From Nemertoderma westbladi (Eukaryota > Xenacoelomorpha > Nemertodermatida > Nemertodermatidae), in the NCBI GenBank assembly GCA_032718475.1, contig JAUCBJ010008363.1, positions 186,001 through 250,000 of the forward strand: a stretch of 64,000 nt of DNA, in the 5' to 3' direction. Under the pieces are notes generated by a model, which was not told the DNA's origin, made no database searches, and worked only from the letters and a program-made list of their open reading frames with translations. Positions 45,701 through 60,700 of the stretch are shown piece after piece. Numbering within the stretch: the first letter of the stretch is position 1; every line of letters begins with the position of its first letter. The translations under genes were made by a program, and so were the position numbers.

Positions 45701-48700
45701 CTGTCAGAGTGAAGAGATAAGTAGCCTATCTCCCTGTTAATATTGTTGTGTTCTAGAATATTTATTATAGTTTCATCGTATTGCTAATGTGGCTGGAGTT
45801 ACAGTTATTATGTAATGCAATAATTCACCTCAAATATCTTAGCTATTTCATGAACATGATGAAGTATTAAAGTCATGTCAAAATTCTTGGGGTTTTTCAG
45901 CAATAATTTATCAAAATAACCTCAGATTTTTTACAAAAAACGACATCGATTTTCATAGTCATAACTTCTAACCCACTCCACAAGATAAAGAATCTTAAAT
46001 GAAAGTCAAAGGAGCAGGTAACACTTACATTTATAGAAGTAATCAGCTGTTCTTTGCTTCGTCTTTCCCCTGGAGATGGATGAATTTTGATTGCGTCGGA
46101 ACACCCCTCCCTATCTGTGGCTGTCAGAGTGAAGAGATAAGTAGCCTATCTCCCTGTTAATATTGTTGTGTTCTAGAATATTTATTATAGTTTCATCGTA
46201 TTGCCAAAGCGGCTGGAGCCAAAGTTAATATGTGATACAATAATTCACCTCAAATTTCTCAGCTATTTCATGAACATAATGAAGTATTAAGTATTATTTA
46301 AGCCATGTCAAAATCCTTGGTGTTTTTATGCAATAATTTGTCTCCTCTGATTTTTTACAAAAAACGACATCGATTTTCATATTCATTACTTCTATCCCAG
46401 TCCACAAGATAAAGAATCTTAAACGAAAGTCAAAAAACAGGTAACACTTTCATTTATAGAAGTAATCAGCTGTTATTTGCTTCGTCTTTCCCCAGCAGAT
46501 GGATGAATTTTGATTGCGTCGGAACACCCCCTTTCTGAGGCTCTCAGAGTGGAGAGATAAGTAGCCTATCTCCATGTTAATATTGTTGTGTTCAAGAATA
46601 TTTATTATAGTTTCATCGTATTGCCAAAGCGGCTGGAGCCGAAGTTAATATGTGATACAATAATTCACCTCAAATTTCTCAGCTATTTCATGAACATAAT
46701 GAAGTATTAAGTATTATTTAAGCCATGTCAAAATCCTTGGTGTTTTTATGCAATAATTTGTCTCCTCTGATTTTTTACAAAAAACGACATCGATTTTCAT
46801 ATTCATTACTTCTATCCCAGTCCACAAGATAAAGAATCTTAAACGAAAGTCAAAAAACAGGTAACACTTACATTTATAGAAGTAATCAGCTGTTATTTGC
46901 TTCGTCATTCCCCTGGAGATGGTTGAATTTTGATTGTGTCAAAATTTCCTCCCTATCTGTGGCTGTCTGAGTGAAGAGATAAGTAGCCCATCTCCCTGTT
47001 AATATTGTTGTGTTCTAGTTTATTTATTATAGTTTCATCGTATTGCCAAAGAGACTGGAGCTGAAGTTAATATATAATGCAACAATTCACCTCAAGTATC
47101 TCAGCTATTTCATGAAATAATGAAACAATAGCCATTTCAAAATCCTTGGTGTTTTTCAGCAATAATTAATCAAAATATCCTTTGATTTTTTTCAAAAACC
47201 ACATCGATTTTCATATTTATAACTTCTAACCCACTCCATGAGATAGCGAAACTTAAATGAAAGTCAAAAGAACAGGTAACACTTACATTTATAGAAGTAA
47301 TTAGCTGTTATTTGCTACGTCTTTCTGCTGGAGATGGATGAAATTTGATTGCGTCGGAACACCCCGTTTTTGAGGCTCTCAGAGTGAAGAGATAAGTAGC
47401 CTATCTCCCTGTTAATATTGTTGTGTTCTAGTTTATTTATTATAGTTTCATCGTATTGCTAATGTGGCTGGAGTTAAAGTTATTATGTAATGCAATAATT
47501 CACCTCAAATATCTCAGTTTTTTCATGAACGTAATGAAGTATTAAAGCCATGTCAAAATCCTTGGGGTTTTTCAGCAATAATTTATCAAAATTTCCTTAG
47601 ATTTTTTACAAAAAACGACATCGATTTTCATAGTCATGACTTCTAACCCACTCCGCACAAGATAAAGAATCTCAAATGAAAGTCAAAGGAGCAGGTAACA
47701 CTTACATTTATAGAAGTAATCAGCTGTTCTTTGCTTTGTCTTTTTCCACTGGAGATGGATGAATTTTGATTGCGTCGGAACACCCCTCCCTATCTGTGGC
47801 TGTCTGAATGGAGAGATAAGTAACCTATCTCCCTGTTAATATTGTTGTGTTCTAGAATATTTATTATAGTTTTATCGTATTGCCAAAGCTGCTGGAGCCG
47901 AAGTTAATATGTGATACAATAATTCACCTCAAATATCTTAGCTATTTCATGAACATAATGAAGTATTGAAGCCATTTCAAAAACCTTGGGGTTTTTCAGC
48001 AATAATTTTCAAAATATCCTCTGATTTTTTTCAAAAACCACATCGATTTTCATATTTATAACTGCTAACCCACTCCACGAGATAGAGAATCTTAAACGAA
48101 AGTCATAAGAACAGGTAACACTTTAATTTATAGAAGTAATCAGCTGTTATTTGCTTCGTCTTTCCCCAGCAGATGGATGAATTTTGATTGCGTCGGAACA
48201 CCCCCTTTCTGAGGCTCTCAGAGTGGAGAGATAAGTAGCCTATCTCCATGTTAATATTGTTGTGTTCAAGAATATTTATTATAGTTTCATCGTATTGCCA
48301 AAGCGGCTGGAGCCGAAGTTAATATGTGATACAATAATTCACCTCAAATTTCTCAGCTATTTCATGAATATAATGAGTATTAAATCCTTGTCAAAATCCT
48401 TGGTGTTTTTTAGCAATAATTTATTAAAATCTCCTCTGATTTTTTATAAAAAACGACAACGATTTTCCTATTCATGAATTCTAACCCACTCCAAGAGATA
48501 GACAATCTTAAACGAAAGTCAAAAGAACAGGTAACACTTTCATTTATAGAATTAATCAGCTATTATTTGCTTTGTCTGTCTCCAGGAGATGGATGAATTT
48601 TGATTGCTTCGGAACACCCCCTTTCTGAGGCTCTCAGAGTGGAGAGATAAGTAGCCTATTTCCCTGTTAATATTGTTCTGTTGTAGAATATTTATAATAG

Positions 48701-51700
48701 TTTCACCGTATTGCCAAAGCGGCTGGAGCCGAAGTTAATATGTGATACAATAATTCACCTCAAATTTCTCAGCTATTTCATGTATATAATGAGTATTAAA
48801 TCCTTGTCAAAATCCTTGGTGTTTTTCTGCAATAATTTATTAAAATCTCCTCTGATTTTTTACAAAAAACGACATCGATTTTCATATTAATAATTTATAT
48901 CCCAGTCCACAAGATACAGAATCTTAAACGAAAGTCAAAAAACAGGTAACACTTACATTTATAGAAGTAATCAGCTGTCATTTGCTACGTCTTTCTGCTG
49001 GAGATGGATGAATTTTGATTGCGTCGGAACACCCCCTTTCTGAGGCTCTCAGAGTGGAGAGATAAGTAGCCTATCTCCATGTTAATATTGTTGTGTTCAA
49101 GAATATTTATTATAGTTTCATCGTATTGCCAAAGCGGCTGGAGCCGAAGTTAATATGTGATACAATAATTCACCTCAAATTTCTCAGCTATTTCATGAAC
49201 ATAATGAAGTATTAAGTATTATTTAAGCCATGTCAAAATCCTTGGTGTTTTTATGCAATAATTTGTCTCCTCTGATTTTTTACAAAAAACGACATCGATT
49301 TTCATATTCATTACTTCTATCCCAGTCCACAAGATAAAGAATCTTAAACGAAAGTCAAAAAACAGGTAACACTTACATTTATAGAAGTAATCAGCTGTTA
49401 TTTGCTTCGTCATTCCCCTGGAGATGGTTGAATTTTGATTGTGTCAAAATTTCCTCCCTATCTGTGGCTGTCTGAGTGAAGAGATAAGTAGCCCATCTCC
49501 CTGTTAATATTGTTGTGTTCTAGTTTATTTATTATAGTTTCATCGTATTGCCAAAGAGACTGGAGCTGAAGTTAATATATAATGCAACAATTCACCTCAA
49601 GTATCTCAGCTATTTCATGAAATAATGAAGCAATAGCCATTTCAAAATCCTTGGTGTTTTTCAGCAATAATTAATCAAAATATCCTTTGATTTTTTTCAA
49701 AAACCACATCGATTTTCATATTTATAACTTCTAACCCACTCCATGAGATAGCGAAACTTAAATGAAAGTCAAAAGAACAGGTAACACTTACATTTATAGA
49801 AGTAATCAGCTGTTATTTGCTACGTCTTTCTGCTGGAGAGGGATGAAATTTGATTGCGTCGGAACACCCCGTTTTTGAGGCTCTCAGAGTGAAGAGATAA
49901 GTAGCCTATCTCCCTGTTAATATTGTTGTGTTCTAGTTTATTTATTATAGTTTCATCGTATTGCTAATGTGGCTGGAGTTAAAGTTATTATGTAATGCAA
50001 TAATTCACCTCAAATATCTCAGTTTTTTCATGAACGTAATGAAGTATTAAAGCCATGTCAAAATCCTTGGGGTTTTTCAGCAATAATTTATCAAAATTTC
50101 CTTAGATTTTTTACAAAAAACGACATCGATTTTCATAGTCATGACTTCTAACCCACTCCGCACAAGATAAAGAATCTCAAATGAAAGTCAAAGGAGCAGG
50201 TAACACTTACATTTATAGAAGTAATCAGCTGTTCTTTGCTTTGTCTTTCCACTGGAGATGGATGAATTTTGATTGCGTCGGAACACCCCTCCCTATCTGT
50301 GGCTGTCTGAATGGAGAGATAAGTAACCTATCTCCCTGTTAATATTGTTGTGTTCTAGAATAATTATTATAGTTTCATCGTATTGCCAAAGCTGCTGGAG
50401 CCGAAGTTAATATGTGATACAATAATTCACCTCAAATATCTTAGCTATTTCATGAACATAATGAAGTATTGAAGCCATTTCAAAAACCTTGGGGTTTTTC
50501 AGCAATAATTTTCAAAATATCCTCTGATTTTTTTCAAAAACCACATCGATTTTCATATTTATAACTGCTAACCCACTCCACGAGATAGAGAATCTTAAAC
50601 GAAAGTCATAAGAACAGGTAACACTTTCATTTATAGAAGTAATCAGCTGTTATTTGCTTCGTCTTTCCCCAGCAGATGGATGAATTTTGATTGCGTCGGA
50701 ACACCCCCTTTCTGAGGCTCTCAGAGTGGAGAGATAAGTAGCCTATCTCCATGTTAATATTGTTGTGTTCAAGAATATTTATTATAGTTTCATCGTATTG
50801 CCAAAGCGGCTGGAGCCGAAGTTAATATGTGATACAATAATTCACCTCAAATTTCTCAGCTATTTCATGAATATAATGAGTATTAAATCCTTGTCAAAAT
50901 CCTTGGTGTTTTTTAGCAATAATTTATTAAAATCTCCTCTGATTTTTTATAAAAAACGACAACGATTTTCATATTCATGAATTCTAACCCACTCCAAGAG
51001 ATAGACAATCTTAAACGAAAGTCAAAAGAACAGGTAACACTTTCATTTATAGAAGTAATCAGCTATTATTTGCTTTGTCTGTCTCCAGGAGATGGATGAA
51101 TTTTGATTGCTTCGGAACACCCCCTTTCTGAGGCTCTCAGAGTGGAGAGATAAGTAGCCTATTTCCCTGTTAATATTGTTCTGTTGTAGAATATTTATAA
51201 TAGTTTCACCGTATTGCCAAAGCGGCTGGAACCGAAGTTAATTTGTGATACAATAATTCAACTCAAATTTCTCAGCTATTTCATGAATATTATGAGTATT
51301 AAAGCCATGTCAAAATCCTTGGGGATTTTCAGCAATAATTTATCAAAATATCCTCTGATTTATTTCAAAAACCACATCGATTTTCATATTTATAACTTCT
51401 AACCCACTCCACGAGATAGAGAATCTTAAATGAAAGTCAAAAGAACAGGTAACACTTATATTTATAGAAGTAATCAGCTGTTATTTGCTACGTCTTTGTG
51501 ATGGAGATGGATGAATTTTGATTGCGTCGGAACACCCCCTTTTTGAGGCTGTCAGAGTGAAGAGATAAGTAGCCTATCTCCCTGTTAATATTGTTGTGTT
51601 CTAGAATATTTATTATAGTTTTATCGTATTGCCAAAGAGACTGGAGCTGAAGTTAATATATAATGCAACAATTCACCTCAAGCATCTCAGCTATTTTATG

Positions 51701-54700
51701 AACATAATGAAGCAATAGCCATGTCAAAAACCTTGGTGTTTTTCAGCAATAATTTATCAAAATATCCTCAGATTTTTTTCAAAAACCACATCGATTTTCA
51801 TATTTATAACTTCTAACCCACTACAGGAGATAGCGAATCTTAAATGAAAGTCAAAAGAACAGGTAACACTTACATTTATAGAAGTAATCAGCTGTTCTTT
51901 GCTTTGTCTTTCCCCTGGAGATGGTTGAATTTTGCTTGTGTCGAAACACCCCTCCCTATCTGTGGCTGTCTGAGTGGAGAGATAAGTAGCCTATCTCCCT
52001 GTTAATATTGTTGTGTTCTAGAAAATTTATTATAGTTTCATCATATTGCCAAAGCGGCTGGAGCCGAAGTTAATATGTGATACAATAATTCAACTCAAAT
52101 TTCTCAGCTATTTCATGAATATAATGAGTATTAAAGCCATGTCAAAATCCTTGGTGTTTTTCAGCAATAATTAATCAAAATATCCTTTGATTTTTTCAAA
52201 AACCACATCGATTTTCATATTTATAACTTCTAACCCACTCCATGAGATAGTGAAACTTAAATGAAAGTCAAAAGAACAGGTAACACTTACATTTATAGAA
52301 GTAATCAGCTGTTATTTGCTACGTCTTTCTGCTGGAGATGGATGAAATTTGATTGCGTCGGAACACCCCGTTTTTGAGGCTCTCAGAGTGAAGAGATAAG
52401 TAGCCTATCTCCCTGTTAATATTGTTGTGTTCTAGTTTATTTATTATAGTTTCATCGTATTGCTAATGTGTCCTGAGTTAAAGTTAATATGTAATGCAAT
52501 AATTCACCTCAAATATCTCAGTTTTTTCATGAACGTAATGAAGTATTAAAGCCATGTCAAAATCCTTGGGGTTTTTCAGCAATAATTTATCAAAATTTTC
52601 TTAGATTTTTAACAAAAAACAACATCGATTTTCATAGTCATGACTTCTAACCCACTCCGCACAAGATAAAGAATCTTAAATGAAAGTCAAAGGAGCAGGT
52701 AACACTTACATTTATAGAAGTAATCAGCTGTTCTTTGCTTTGTCTTTCCACTGGAGATGGATGCATTTTGATTGCGTCGGAACACCCCTCCCTATCTGTG
52801 GCTGTCTGAATGGAGAGATAAGTAACCTATCTCCCTGTTAATATTGTTGTGTTCTAGAATATTTATTATAGTTTCATCGTATTGCCAAAGCTGCTGGAGC
52901 CGAAGTTAATATGTGATACAATAATTCACCTCAAATATCTTAGCTATTTCATGAACATAATGAAGTATTAAAGCCATTTCAAAAACCTTGGGGTTTTTCA
53001 GCAATAATTTTCAAAATATTCTCTGATTTTTTTCAAAAACCACATCGATTTTCATATTTATAACTGCTAACCCACTCCACGAGATAGAGAATCTTAAACG
53101 AAAGTCATAAGAACAGGTAACACTTTCATTTATAGAAGTAATCAGCTGTTATTTGCTTCGTCTTTCCCCAGCAGATGGATGAATTTTGATTGCGTCGGAA
53201 CACCCCCTTTCTGAGGCTCTCAGAGTGGAGAGATAAGTAGCCTATCTCCCTGTTAATATTGTTGTGTTCTAGAATATTTATTATAGTTTCATCGTATTGC
53301 CAAAGCGGCTGGAGCCGAAGTTAATATGTGATACAATAATTCACCTCAAATTTATCAGCTATTTCATGAATATAATGAGTATTAAATCCTTGTCAAAATC
53401 CTTGGTGTTTTTCAGCAATAATTTATTAAAATCTCCTCTGATTTTTTATAAAAAACGACAACGATTGTCATATTCATGAATTCTAACCCACTCCAAGAGA
53501 TAGACAATCTTAAATGAAAGTCAAAAGAACAGGTAACACTTTCATTTATAGACGTAATCAGCTATTATCTGCTTTGTCTGTCTCCAGGAGATGGATGAAT
53601 TTTGATTGCTTCGGAACACCCCATTTCTGAGGCTCTCAGAGTGGAGAGATAAGTAGCCTATTTCCCTGTTAATATTGTTCTGTTGTAGAATATTTATAAT
53701 AGTTTCACCGTATTGCCAAAGCGGCTGGAGCCGAAGTTAATATGTGATACAATAATTCACCTCAAATTTCTCAGCTATTTCATGTATATTATGAGTATTA
53801 AATCCTTGTCAAAATCCTTGGTGTTTTTCTGCAATAATTTATTAAAATCTCCTCTGATTTTTTACAAAAACCGACATCGATTTTCATATTCATGACTTCT
53901 ATCCCAGTCCACAAGATACAGAATCTTAAACGAAAGTCAAAAAACAGGTAACACTTACATTTATAGAAGTAATCAGCTGTTATTTGCTACGTCTTTCTGC
54001 TGGAGATGGATGAATTTTGATTGCGTCGGAACACCCCCTTTTTGAGGCTGTCAGAGTGAAGAGATAAGTAGCCTATCTCCCTGTTAATATTGTTGTGTTC
54101 TAGTTTATTTATTATAGTTTCATCGTATTGCTAATGTGGCTGGAGTTAAAGTTATTATGTAATACAATAATTCACCTCAAATATCTCAGTTTTTTCATGA
54201 ACATAATGAAGTATTAAAGCCATGTCAAAATCCTTGGGGTTTTTCAGCAATAATTTATCAAAATATCCTTTGATTTTTTTCAAAAACCACATCGATTTTC
54301 ATATTTATAACTTCTAACCCACTCCATGAGATAGCGAATCTTAAATGAAAGTCAAAAGAACAGGTAACACTTACATTTATAGAAGTAATCAGCTGTTCTT
54401 TGCTTTGTCTTTCCCCTGGAGATGGTTGAATTTTGCTTGTGTCGAAACACCCCTCCCTATCTGTGGCTGTCTGAGTAGAGAGATAAGTAGCCTATCTCCC
54501 TGTTAATATTGTTGTGTTCTAGAAAATTTATTATAGTTTCATCATATTGCCAAAGCGGCTGTAGCCGAAGTTAATATGTGATACAATAATTCAACTCAAA
54601 TTTCTCAGCTATTTCATGAATATAATGAGTATTAAAGCCATGTCAAAATCCTTGGGAATTTTCAGCAATAATTTATCAAAATATCCTCTGATTTTGTTCA

Positions 54701-57700
54701 AAAACCACATCGATTTTCATATTTATAACTTCTAACCCACTCCACGAGATAGAGAATCTTAAATGAAAGTCAAAAGAACAGGTAACACTTACATTTATAG
54801 AAGTAATCAGCTGTTATTTGCTACGTCTTTCTGCTGGAGATGGATGAATTTTGATTGCGTCGGAACACCCCCTTTTTGAGGCTCTCAGAGTGAAGAGATA
54901 AGTAGCCTATCTCCCTGTTAATATTGTTGTGTTCTAGTTTATTTATTATAGTTTCATCGTATTGCTAATGTGTCCTGAGTTAAAGTTATTATGTAATGCA
55001 ATAATTCACCTCAAATATCTCAGTTTTTTCATGAACGTAATGAAGTATTAAAGCCATGTCAAAATCCTTGGGGTTTTTCAGCAATAATTTATCAAAATTT
55101 CCTTAGATTTTTAACAAAAAACGACATCGATTTTCATAGTCATGACTTCTAACCCACTCCGCACAAGATAAAGAATCTTAAATGAAAGTCAAAGGAGCAG
55201 GTAACACTTACATTTATAGAAGTAATCAGCTGTTCTTTGCTTTGTCTTTCCACTGGAGATGGATGAATTTTGATTGCGTCGGAACACCCCTCCCTATCTG
55301 TGGCTGTCTGAATGGAGAGATAAGTAACCTATCTCCCTGTTAATATTGTTGTGTTCTAGAATATTTATTATAGTTTCATCGTATTGCCAAAGCTGCTGGA
55401 GCCGAAGTTAATATGTGATACAATAATTCACCTCAAATATCTTAGCTATTTCATGAACATAATGAAGTATTAAAGCCATTTCAAAAACCTTGGTGTTTTT
55501 CAGCAATAATTTTCAAAATATTCTCTCATTTTTTTCAAAAACCACATCGATTTTCATATTTATAACTGCTAACCCACTCCACGAGATAGAGAATCTTAAA
55601 CGAAAGTCATAAGAACAGGTAACACTTTCATTTATAGAAGTAATCAGCTGTTATTTGCTTCGTCTTTCCCCAGCAGATGGATGAATTTTGATTGCGTCGG
55701 AACACCCCCTTTCTGAGGCTCTCAGAGTGGAGAGATAAGTAGCCTATCTCCATGTTAATATTGTTGTGTTCTAGAATAATTATTATAGTTTCATCGTATT
55801 GCCAAAGCGGCTGGAGCCGAAGTTAATATGTGATACAATAATTCACCTCAAATTTCTCAGCTATTTCATGAATATAATGAGTATTAAATCCTTGTCAAAA
55901 TCCTTGGTGTTTTTCAGCAATAATTTATTAAAATCTCCTCTGAATTTTTATAAAAAACGACAACGATTTTCATATTCATGAATTCTAACCCACTCCAAGA
56001 GATAGACAATCTTAAACGAAAGTCAAAAGAGCAGGTAACACTTTCATTTATAGACGTAATCAGCTATTATTTGCTTTGTCTGTCTCCAGGAGATGGATGA
56101 ATTTTGATTGCTTCGGAACACCCCCTTTCTGAGGCTCTCAGAGTGGAGAGATAAGTAGCCTATTTCCCTGTTAATATTGTTCTGTTGTAGAATATTTATA
56201 ATAGTTTCACCGTATTGCCAAAGCGGCTGGAGCCGAAGTTAATATGTGATACAATAATTCACCTCAAATTTCTCAGCTATTTCATGTATATTATGAGTAT
56301 TAAATCCTTGTCAAAATCCTTGGTGTTTTTCTGCAATAATTTATTAAAATCTCCTCTGATTTTTTACAAAAACCGACATCGATTTTCATATTCATGACTT
56401 CTATCCCAGTCCACAAGATACAGAATCTTAAACGAAAGTCAAAAAACAGGTAACACTTACATTTATAGAAGTAATCAGCTGTTATATGCTACGTCTTTCT
56501 GCTGGAGATGGATGAATTTTGATTGCGTCGGAACACCCCCTTTTTGAGGCTGTCAGAGTGAAGAGATAAGTAGCCTATCTCCCTGTTAATATTGTTGTGT
56601 TCTAGTTTATTTATTATAGTTTCATCGTATTGCTAATGTGGCTGGAGTTAAAGTTATTATGTAATGCAATAATTCACCTCAAATATCTCAGTTTTTTCAT
56701 GAACATAATGAAGTATTAAAGCCATGTCAAAATCCTTGGGGTTTTTCAGCAATAATTTATCAAAATATCCTTTGATTTTTTTCAAAAACCACATCGATTT
56801 TCATATTTATAACTTCTAACCCACTCCATGAGATAGCGAATCTTAAATGAAAGTCAAAAGAACAGGTAACACTTACATTTATAGAAGTAATCAGCTGTTC
56901 TTTGCTTTGTCTTTCCCCTGGAGATGGTTGAATTTTGATTGTGTCAAAACACCCCTCCCTATCTGTGGCTGTCTGAGTGAAGAGATAAGTAGCCCATCTC
57001 CCTGTTAATATTGTTGTGTTCTAGTTTATTTATTATAGTTTCATCGTATTGCCAAAGCTGCTGGAGCCGAAGTTAATATGTGATACAATAATTCACCTCA
57101 AATATCTTAGCTATTTCATGAACATAATGAAGTATTAAAGCCATTTCAAAAACCTTGGGGTTTTTCAGCAATAATTTTCAAAATATTCTCTGATTTTTTT
57201 CAAAAACCACATCGATTTTCATATTTATAACTGCTAACCCACTCCACGAGATAGAGAATCTTAAACGAAAGTCATAAGAACAGGTAACACTTTCATTTAT
57301 AGAAGTAATCAGCTGTTATTTGCTTCGTCTTTCCCCAGCAGATGGATGAATTTTGATTGCGTCGGAACACCCCCTTTCTGAGGCTCTCAGAGTGGAGAGA
57401 TAAGTAGCCTATCTCCATGTTAATATTGTTGTGTTCTAGAATATTTATTATAGTTTCATCGTATTGCCAAAGCGGCTGGAGCCGAAGTAAATATGTGATA
57501 CAATAATTCACCTCAAATTTCTCAGCTATTTCATGAATATAATGAGTATTAAATCCTTGTCAAAATCCTTGGTGTTTTTCAGCAATAATTTATTAAAATC
57601 TCCTCTGATTTTTTATAAAAAACGACAACAATTTTCATATTCATGAATTCTAACCCACTCCAAGAGATAGACAATCTTAAACGAAAGTCAAAAGAACAGG

Positions 57701-60700
57701 TAACACTTTCATTTATAGACGTAATCAGCTATTATTTGCTTTGTCTGTCTCCAGGAGATGGATGAATTTTGATTGCTTCGGAACACCCCCTTTCTGAGGC
57801 TCTCAGAGTGGAGAGATAAGTAGCCTATTTCCCTGTTAATATTGTTCTGTTGTAGAATATTTATAATAGTTTCACCGTATTGCCAAGGCGGCTGGAGCCG
57901 AAGTTAATATGTGATACAATAATTCACCTCAAATTTCTCAGCTATTTCATGAATATAATGAGTATTAAATCCTTGTCAAAATCCTTGGTGTTTTTCAGCA
58001 ATAATTTATTAAAATCTCCTCTGATTTTTTATAAAAAACGACAACGATTGTCATATTCATGAATTCTAACCCACTCCAAGAGATAGACAATCTTAAACGA
58101 AAGTCAAAAGAACAGGTAACACTTTCATTTATAGATGTAATCAGCTATTATTTGCTTTGTCTGTCTCCAGGAGATGGATGAATTTTGATTGCTTCGGAAC
58201 ACCCCCTTTCTGAGGCTCTCAGAGTGGAGAGATAAGTAGCCTATTTCCCTGTTAATATTGTTCTGTTGTAGAATATTTATAATAGTTTCACCGTATTGCC
58301 AAAGCGGCAGGAGCCGAAGTTAATATGTGATACAATAATTCACCTCAAATTTCTCAGCTATTTCATGTATATTATGAGTTTTAAATCCTTGTCAAAATCC
58401 TTGGTGTTTTTCTGCAATAATTTATTAAAATCTCCTCTGATTTTTTACAAAAACCGACATCGATTTTCATATTCATGACTTCTATCCCAGTCCACAAGAT
58501 ACAGAATCTTAAACGAAAGTCAAAAAACAGGTAACACTTACATTTATAGAAGTAATCAGCTGTTATTTGCTACGTCTTTCTGCTGGAGATGGATGAATTT
58601 TGATTGTGTCAAAACACCCCTCCCTATCTGTGGCTGTCTGAATGAAGAGATAAGTAGCCCATCTCCCTGTTAATATTGTTGTGTTCTAGTTTATTTATTA
58701 TAGTTTCATCGTATTGCTAATGGGGCTGGAGTTAAAGTTATTATGTAATGCAATAATTCACCTCAAATATCTCAGTTTTTTCATGAACATAATGAAGTAT
58801 TAAAGCCATGTCAAAATCCTTGGGGTTTTTCAGCAATAATTTATCAAAATATCCTCAGATTTTTTTCAAAAACCACATCGATTTTCATATTTATAACTTC
58901 TAACCCACTCCATGAGATAGCGAATCTTAAATGAAAGTCAAAAGAACAGGTAACACTTACATTTATAGAAGTAATCAGCTGTTCTTTGCTTTGTCTTTCC
59001 CCTGGAGATGGTTGAATTTTGATTGTGTCAAAACACCCCTCCCTATCTGTGGCTGTCTGAGTGAAGAGATAAGTAGCACATCTCCCTGTTAATATTGTTG
59101 TGTTCTAGTTTATTTATTATAGTTTCATCGTATTGCTAATGTGGCTGGAGTTAAAGTTATTATGTAATGCAATAATTCACCTCAAATATCTCAGTTTTTT
59201 CATGAACATAATGAAGTATTAAAGCCATTTCAAAATCCTTGGGGTTTTTCAGCAATAATTTATCAAAATATCCTCAGATTTTTTTCAAAAACCACATAGA
59301 TTTTCATATTTATAACTTCTAACCCACTCCATGAGATAGCGAATCTTAAATGAAAGTCAAAAGAACAGGTAACACTTACATTTATAGAAGTAATCAGCTG
59401 TTCTTTGCTTTGTCTTTCCCCTGGAGATGGTTGAATTTTGCTTGTGTCGAAACACCCCTCCCTATCTGTGGCTGTCTGAGTGGAGAGATAAGTAGCCTAT
59501 CTCCCTGTTAATATTGTTGTGTTCTAGAAAATTTATTATAGTTTCATCATATTGCCAAAGCGGCTGGAGCCAAAGTTAATATGTGATACAATAATTCAAC
59601 TCAAATTTCTCAGCTATTTCATGAATATAATGAGTATTAAAGCCATGTCAAAATCCTTGGGGATTTTCAGCAATAATTTATCAAAATATCCTCTGATTTT
59701 GTTCAAAAACCACATCGATTTTCATATTTATAACTTCTAACCCACTCCACGAGATAGAGAATCTTAAATGAAAGTCAAAAGAACAGGTAACACTTACATT
59801 TATAGAAGTAATCAGCTGTTCTTAGCTTCGTCTTTCCCCTGGAGATGGATGAATTTTGATTGCGTCGGAACACCCCTTTTTTGAGGCTCTCAGAGTGAAG
59901 AGATAAGTATCCTATCTCCCTGTTAATATTGTTGTGTTCTAGTTTATTTATTATAGTTTCATCGTATTGCTAATGGGGCTGGAGTTAAAGTTATTATGTA
60001 ATGCAATAATTCACCTCAAATATCTCAGTTTTTTCATGAACATAATGAAGTATTAAAGCCATGTCAAAATCCTTGGGGTTTTTCAGCAATAATTTATCAA
60101 AATTTCATTAGATTTTTTACAAAAAACGACATCGATTTTCATAGTCATGACTTCTAACCCACTCCGCACAAGATAAAGAATCTTAAATGAAAGTCAAAGG
60201 AGCAGGTAACACTTACATTTATAGAAGTAATCAGCTGTTCTTTGCTTTGTCTTTCCACTGGAGATGGATGAATTTTGATTGCGTCGGAACACCCCTCCCT
60301 ATCTGTGGCTGTCTGAATGAAGAGATAAGTAGCCCATCTCCCTGTTAATATTGTTGTGTTCTAGTTTATTTATTATAGTTTCATCGTATTGCTAATGGGG
60401 CTGGAGTTAAAGTTATTATGTAATGCAATAATTCACCTCAAATATCTCAGTTTTTTCATGAACATAATGAAGTATTAAAGCCATGTCAAAATCCTTGGGG
60501 TTTTTCAGCAATAATTTATCAAAATTTCCTTAGATTTTTTACAAAAAACGACATCGATTTTCATAGTCATGACTTCTAACCCACTCCGCACAAGATAAAG
60601 AATCTTAAATGAAAGTCAAAGGAGCAGGTAACACTTACATTTATAGAAGTAATCAGCTGTTCTTTGCTTTGTCTTTCCACTGGAGATGGATGAATTTTGA